From positions 1-64,000 of the forward strand of contig CAUYUJ010021660.1 in NCBI GenBank assembly GCA_963575745.1: 64,000 bases of DNA, written 5' to 3'. This document shows positions 59,192-64,000 of this stretch, in pieces. The stretch's first letter is position 1, and each line of letters begins with the position of its first letter. Under the pieces are notes generated by a model. The model saw only the letters and a program-made list of their open reading frames with translations. It was not told where the DNA came from and searched no databases. The DNA comes from Prorocentrum cordatum. Lineage: Eukaryota > Sar > Dinophyceae > Prorocentrales > Prorocentraceae. A program made the translations under genes and the position numbers.

Positions 59192-59593
59192 CCATACTTT
59201 GCGCCCGAATTCGTCCAGCTCAGGTTCCCATCGGAGCTCCACGATGTACTTGCTAGAGCGGGCAGTCTGTCCCTAATACGTGTGCTGGAAGAGTCACACG
59301 ACATTGCAGGGTTTCGAAAGCTGCTAAGCAAGTCTTTCGCCGAGCTTCCAGAAACTCGTTTGCTGCACTGCAACCCGAGTTTGGGACTTCACAAGTGGGG
59401 TTGTTCTGGGGAAGACGCACGGCCGCGGGGTGAGGCGCATTCGCTCTGCCATACTTGCCTTGAATTCTCCAGCGCCCAAATGGAAGTCACCCTTTCGAGT
59501 GTTTTTTTTGTGCCCTTGCGTTTAGTGTATACGCGTCGTCTTGGCATTTGCGCCTGGCCCCGCGTTTTTCGCAAACATGTTTTTGGAATCTAA
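59192..59593 (+). CDS. Partial coding block, unknown protein
   Basis: Frame +2 is open from just after a TAA at 59189 to the stop at 59593, and its composition is protein-like: FAPEFVQLRFPSELHDVLAR, SLIRVLEESHDIAGFRKLLS, KSFAELPETRLLHCNPSLGL and CHTCLEF. There is no ATG at the beginning; the first usable one is internal (Met near 59480), and the listed 59282 start is GTG. So it is either an exon of a spliced gene or the remnant of one. No family recognised. Three Cys and one His near its middle (WGCSG, LCHTC) could be structural but show no standard zinc pattern. Confidence 0.4.
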   Translation, partial: PYFAPEFVQLRFPSELHDVLARAGSLSLIRVLEESHDIAGFRKLLSKSFAELPETRLLHCNPSLGLHKWGCSGEDARPRGEAHSLCHTCLEFSSAQMEVTLSSVFFVPLRLVYTRRLGICAWPRVFRKHVFGI

Positions 59594-61170
59594 TGATGAG
59601 AGCGTGGGTGGTGTACGGACGCGATCACCATCAGAACTCACAACGTGGGCTCTTTAGTTGGTGGTGATTCCATGGCGCGCTCCCAACGTCCTCCTATAGC
59701 TTTCTTCTCCGCAGAAAGCATATCTGCACACCGCTTTGTCTGGTCAGCGCCATTCTGGGCCGGCCAGGAGGGCGTGTGCACCGTGCCAGTTCCCAGGATA
59801 GCCCTGGGCGGGCATGGTGCTGGTGGTGGTGTATGGGTAGGTGTCTTTTGCTTATTCAGTCCGCGTGTTTCCGAGCGGGTTCTTGTGCCAGCCCCGCGCG
59901 CGCGCGCGGCGGCGCCCGCCTGGCGCAACGCCGCTGGCTTCGCCCCGGCGCTGCGGCCTGCTTGACCTGGAGGCTGGAAACCTCACGAGTTTTTGCGATC
60001 GGATAAGAAGTCATGAACTCATGATCGCTGGGACTCAGCGGAGGTATGCCCCACCTTTCCACGTGCAGCTACTCCGCAACGTTCTCGGTTGGTTCGTCTG
60101 CCACTGCCTCGGATCCGTTGTCAATGGGTGCCGCGATTCGCTTCGAGGGGTTCGCTCATGTGCAAAGATGGACACACGGGTTGCGCGGGCCTGTGCCGAT
60201 GGTTTCCCGTTTCGTTGTCAGCGCGCTTCGATCCTGCCCAACACAGATATGGACACATGGGTTGCGCGGGCCTGTCCCGACCCCAAATATCCCCGGGATG
60301 CCCGAAGTCCCGCTTTGCGTCGCAACTCCGAGCACTCCTCGCGCAACCTGTCCAGTGGCCTTCGGCCAATCCCGCCACGGCGGCCACGTGGATGCCTGTT
60401 TGGGGACTCCTGGGGGTGCCTCACGGGGGCATTTTGGAAGGGGTCGCGGGACCACTTCGTGTTCCAAGCCAACACGGCCTCAGTCGAAGATTTTCGGCTT
60501 CGTGAGAAGTCGCGCGGGAATTCTCGAGGGCGCCCAGCCGCGCCTGGTCCACGGGGGCCTGTTCTGCTAGAGAGTATGCTTTCAATGCTTGGCGCAGAGA
60601 ACTCGAAGGGTTCTGAGGACACTTCATCCAGTGCCTACTGTCGGGTGTCGGGCGGGACTAGGTCCGGGATACATCGTTCCAGAGCGTTCCAGAGCGCTCT
60701 CAGAGCGTTCTGGAACGCTCTGGGAAGGCCGTGTCGCCAGATACATCCTGCAGAGCCGCCAGATCTCAGAACCCTGTGCGATTTTGTCTGCCCTGGGGAA
60801 CGCAGCTCCCGATCTCACGCGCTTCCCGTTCATGTTTGCAAGTTGCAGTCGTGCAGATATGGTTGCCGAGTTTCCCCGAATGCCACCTCTCGATCCGGAG
60901 CCTGGTGCCGATATCAAAAACGAAGCATGCAGAAACAGTGAGATCAAGGGGACGCTGTCCGCTTCATAGTGCACACTGCCCGTTCGAATGCATGCCTGAT
61001 GCTGCCTGTGGCGTCGGACAATCTTGAATGGGTCTGAGCCTACGTCGGTTCCTTGCTCACTTTGATTATGTTTGTCTTAGCACCCCTCCACAATTCAGCA
61101 GGGTGAGGCACGGCTGACCTTCCGCTCCGAGTGTCGACAAAGAGCAGTTTCACAAACATGAACTTTTGGT
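59594..61170. other. No gene supported; short direct repeat and foldback
   Basis: Overlapping open frames on both strands, none convincing. GATGGACACACGGGTTGCGC (60167) recurs as GATATGGACACATGGGTTGC (60247), a repeat offset of about 81 bp. A 20-bp foldback is at 60680-60722. Confidence 0.5.
60680..60722. repeat. 20-bp foldback, 3-nt loop
   Basis: Arms 60680-60699 and 60703-60722 are complementary with one mismatch. They are built from CAGAGCGTTC units, so it is both a short tandem repeat and a hairpin. Confidence 0.85.
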
Positions 61171-61176
61171 GGGCTG

Positions 61177-61263
61177 CGCGGATTTCTTGGATCTGCACTG
61201 GACCCCTCTCCCTGGCGCGAGGAGAGCGCTAGGGGGCCCAGCGCCGATCCAAGAAATCCGCGC
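61177..61263. repeat. 18-bp perfect inverted repeat
   Basis: GCGCGGATTTCTTGGATC at 61177-61194 and its exact complement at 61246-61263. The 51-nt interior is itself partly complementary (GGACCCCT with AGGGGGCCC). MITE-like or a transcript hairpin; no gene adjacent. Confidence 0.85.
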
Positions 61264-61489
61264 GGAACGCCGCAAGGTCATGGACAGTTTGCTCTTCTCC
61301 TAGTGTCGCTGTCATCTTTCCTGCCCTCCCTCGCGTTTCTCCATCTCCTCCACGATCCTCCGCCCCGTCGTGCAACACGCGTCCTGTCACGCTCGCTCCC
61401 CTCTCCCTTTCCCGGCCTCCCGATCAGGTGTTGTCAGACGTGACCCTGACCCGAGGTGCCGCCACGATGTCCCAGGAGGCCCCCCCCAC

Positions 61490-61860
61490 GGCCTCCAGGG
61501 CACCGCTCAGAAGGCCCAGAGGGCCCTGGGTCGGGCGAAGAGAACTATGCACATGCACCGATCCTGGCAAGGCCCATCCTTGACCCAGGATCGGTGCATA
61601 TGCCTTCCTGGCCAAGGTAGGAGGGCGTATGCACCGATCCTGGGCTCAGGATGGGCCTGGCCAGAATCGGTGTATGTGCATAGTTCTTTTTCCTCTACCG
61701 GGGGGCTCCGAAGTGGAGCGAGAAGCGCAAGGATCTTGGTTTGGCTCAGGGCCTCCAGGGCACCCCCCACGGCCTCCAGGGCACCACTCAGAAGGCCCAG
61801 AGGGCCCCGGGGGGCTCCGAAGTGGAGCGAAAAGCGCAAGGATCTTGGCTTGGCTCACGG
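61490..61860 (+). repeat. Direct repeats flanking a long foldback
   Basis: CTCAGAAGGCCCAGAGGGCC occurs at about 61506 and 61788. GGGGGGCTCCGAAGTGGAGC and GCGCAAGGATCTTGG occur twice (61697 and 61810). The foldback at 61541-61687 sits between the first two units. Confidence 0.75.
61541..61687. repeat. 147-nt nested foldback
   Basis: The first 27 nt (from AGAACTATGCACATGCACCG) pair with the last 27 nt (ending GTGTATGTGCATAGTTCT) with two mismatches. Inner arms CCAGGATCGGTGCATATGCC and GGCGTATGCACCGATCCTGG form a second stem. Shape resembles a long hairpin precursor or a small foldback transposon. Confidence 0.85.
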
Positions 61861-62055
61861 CGAGAGCACGCCATGGATCCCCCCTACCCTGGGCGCGCCG
61901 CCCTGGAGGGGTCACCAGCGGGCGCCGGCCACGGCAGGATCCCGCCGCTGCGAGCGCGGCTGGCGGTCTCCAGGCGCGGGCGGCCCGGGCCACCCCTCAC
62001 GCCCGGTGTCGGGCGTTGCTGGAGCTGGCTGGCCCTTCACCGAGCGCGTGCCATG

Positions 62056-62172
62056 ACTCGCAGAGTGCCTACTCGCAAACGCCCCAGAAAAAAATATGTC
62101 CTCCTCGATGTCATGTATCGCAGATCCCCCGCGGCTATCCAGGCCATTTTTGCGAGTAGTGACTCTGCGAGT
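62056..62172. repeat. 117-bp foldback element with 24-bp arms
   Basis: 62056-62079 (starting ACTCGCAGAGTGCC) and 62149-62172 (ending GACTCTGCGAGT) are complementary at 22 of 24 positions, with a 69-nt interior. MITE-like. A short open frame runs through it but is not supported as a gene. Confidence 0.75.
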
Positions 62173-62354
62173 GGCGGGACGCGCTTGCCTAGCCCTGGCG
62201 CTTCGTCGGAGCGAAAAGCTGGGGGCGCCTTTAGCCAGGGACACCTTTAGCAATTCCCAGCCCGATCAACAGCTCGCCTGCTCGTGGCACGGCTCTCTTG
62301 GGCTCCGTTGGAGGTGCAGTGTGGCGGACCGGGCAGGTGCCACCGGTCGTTCTC

Positions 62355-62650
62355 GGGAGGAGGAGGGGAGTAGTTTGGGGCGGGGCGGGGAGGGGAGGAG
62401 AGAGGAGGGGAGCGGAATGGAGGAGGAGGAGGAGGAGGAGGAGGAGGAGGAGGAGGAGGAGGAGGAGGAGGGGGAGGAGGAGGAGGAGGAGGAGGAGGGA
62501 GGAGGGAGGAGATGGAGGAGGCGTGATGGAGGGAGGGAGGAAGAGGGAGGAGGGTCAGGAGGGAGGGAGGGATAATGAGCAGGCATGAAAGGAGGAAAGG
62601 AGGGGGGATGAAGTGGGGAGGAGAGGAGAAGGAGGAAGAGGAGGGTTGGT
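62355..62650. repeat. GAG purine array
   Basis: GGAGGAGGAG and GGAGGGAGGGA runs on the plus strand, nearly pure purine. Poly-Glu/Arg frames are artefacts. Confidence 0.95.
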
Positions 62651-62729
62651 GAAAGGGATGATGCTGATGATGATGATGGTGCTGACGATGATGATGTGAG
62701 GCTGAGGATGAGGATGAGGATGAGGATGC

Positions 62730-62801
<72 letters not shown>

Positions 62802-63208
62802 GGATGAGGATGATGATTATGATGAGGATGAGGATGAGGACGAGGATGAGGATGAGGATGAGGATGAGGATGAGATGATGATGAGGATGATGATGATTAT
62901 GCCTGATGATGATGAGAATGTGCTGCTGATGTTGAGATGTTGTTGGTGATGATGATGGTTGTTGATGATGATGATGATGGTGGTAATGATTATGTTGATA
63001 TGATGATGATGATGGAGATGATGAGGATGCTGATGATTAATGCTGATGTTGATGCGGGGTTGATGGTGATGATTGATGACGTTGACGTTGGATGATGATG
63101 GTGATGGTGATGGTGATGTTGATGATGATGATTATGTTGATGCTGTTGATGATGATGGGTTATGGTGATGAGGATGATGATGATGATGCTGATGATGATG
63201 ATTGATGC

Positions 63209-63249
<41 letters not shown>

Positions 63250-63255
63250 TGATGA

Positions 63256-63300
<45 letters not shown>

Positions 63301-63475
63301 CTGATGATGCTGATGCTGTATGATGATGCGCTGATGATGCTGTGATGATGTGTGATGATGATGATCATGATGTGATGCTGATGCTGATGCTGATGCTGAT
63401 GCTGATGATGCTGATAGATGATGATGATGCTGATGGATGATGATGATGATGATGTGATGATGATGATGATGATGC

Positions 63476-63513
<38 letters not shown>

Positions 63514-63555
63514 GCTGCTGGCCTACTGATGCATGAGGATGATGATGAAGAGGAT

Positions 63556-63596
<41 letters not shown>

Positions 63597-63625
63597 CTGA
63601 TGATGATTGATGATGATGTTGATTG
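62651..63625. repeat. GAT trinucleotide array
   Basis: About 1 kb of GATGATGATG with GCT, GTT and GAG variants, and mostly intact runs at 62728-62800 and 63200-63300. Poly-Met, Asp and Ile/His frames are artefacts. One of the longest simple triplet arrays here. Confidence 0.95.
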
Positions 63626-64000
63626 AGGAGGAGAGGAGGAGGAGGAGGAGGAGGAGGAGGAGGAGGAGGAGGAGGAGGAGGAGGGAGGAACTGGGGAGCT
63701 GGAAACGGAGGGCGGGGAGGTGCCGAGCCACCGGCCGCTGCAGGGGCCCGACGAGGGGAGAGAGGCCGGGGGGTGGCCCGCGGAAGGCACCGCCCGCCCG
63801 GCGCTGCCAGATGGCCACGCCGCGTGCCGCGAGGTGAGCAGGACTTCAGCCGCGCCCGCGGGGGGCGGGGGGCGGCGGAGGGGGGGGGGGGTCGGCAGGG
63901 GCGCCGTTTTGGGAGGGTGCGCTCAGGGACGGAGGTTTGCGGAGGCCTTCTGAAGTTTGGTTATTTTTTCGGGCGAGGGGCTGTTGCCATCGGCTGCGCC
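63626..64000. other. GAG array, then GC-rich sequence to window end
   Basis: 63630-63685 is (GAG)n. 63690-64000 is GC-rich with G-runs (GGCGGGGGGCGGCGGAGG) and no supported gene. Confidence 0.6.

Noticed and set aside
59841-60941. 366-codon plus-strand frame
   Set aside because: Overlapped by other equally long frames in both strands, and the composition is not convincing; the sequence contains an 81-bp direct repeat instead.
62696-63818. Poly-Met/Asp and Ile/His frames
   Set aside because: Translation of the GAT array.
1-64000. tRNA or rRNA genes
   Set aside because: Looked for T-loop and anticodon-arm patterns and conserved rRNA words; none convincing. A covariance-model scan would be decisive.

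Overview
This window looks like nuclear DNA of a eukaryote with a large, GC-rich, repeat-dominated genome, most likely a dinoflagellate. That assignment is inference. It rests on the non-LTR retrotransposons with a tryptophan-containing reverse transcriptase box (WADN), the very GC-rich Arg/Ala coding fragments, the long simple-sequence arrays, and the absence of operons, bacterial promoters or CRISPR. There is a 100-base assembly gap at 58236-58335. I see no rRNA or tRNA gene.

Layout. 1-1215 is GT/GC simple repeat. 1466-22549, 28551-28636, 34482-38068 and 40499-40760 form a mosaic of one repeat superfamily. Its members end in the same roughly 57-bp, hairpin-forming tail (stem CCGGCGGTAA/TTACCGCCGG, last bases CCAGT). 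The next member starts directly after that tail at a variable internal point, as 5'-truncated retroposed copies would. At least three body types carry the tail: A (a head plus about 178-bp tandem monomers), B and D. Three non-LTR retrotransposons lie in this mosaic: LINE-1 (3190-8828, minus, nearly intact), LINE-2 (about 28826-34481, plus, same family, many frameshifts) and LINE-3 (38069-40498, plus, a divergent 5'-truncated copy inserted inside a hairpin tail).

22550-24142 and 47821-48600 hold two decayed copies of an unrecognised Arg/Ala/Cys-rich protein family. 24274-27663 holds two open, probably real genes of unknown function (24851-25612 and 26695-27663). A 41-nt inverted repeat with compensatory base changes lies upstream of each. 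40880-46980 is a succession of tandem arrays: a GGCCGT hexamer array whose polarity flips, a 90-96-bp unit array with a CGCGAA/TTCGCG core, and G-quadruplex repeats. 48705-52966 is coding-like sequence broken by frameshifts. It starts with the C-terminal part of a UPF1-like superfamily 1 helicase. 53870-58510 is minisatellites plus two tandem copies of an element with 12-bp terminal inverted repeats. 59192-62172 has a coding fragment and four strong foldbacks. 62355-63690 is GAG/GAT simple repeat.

The most notable points: (1) the C-terminal RNase H of all three LINEs appears circularly permuted, with the D70/D134-type motifs before the D10/E48-type motifs; (2) ORF1 and ORF2 of the LINE are in the same frame, separated by one TGA codon followed by CGG, a known stop-readthrough context, and ORF2 has no ATG before its endonuclease; (3) the hairpin-tailed repeat superfamily, with fixed 3' end, variable 5' truncation and stem covariation; (4) the covarying hairpin shared by the upstream regions of two unrelated genes; (5) the unrecognised two-copy protein family.
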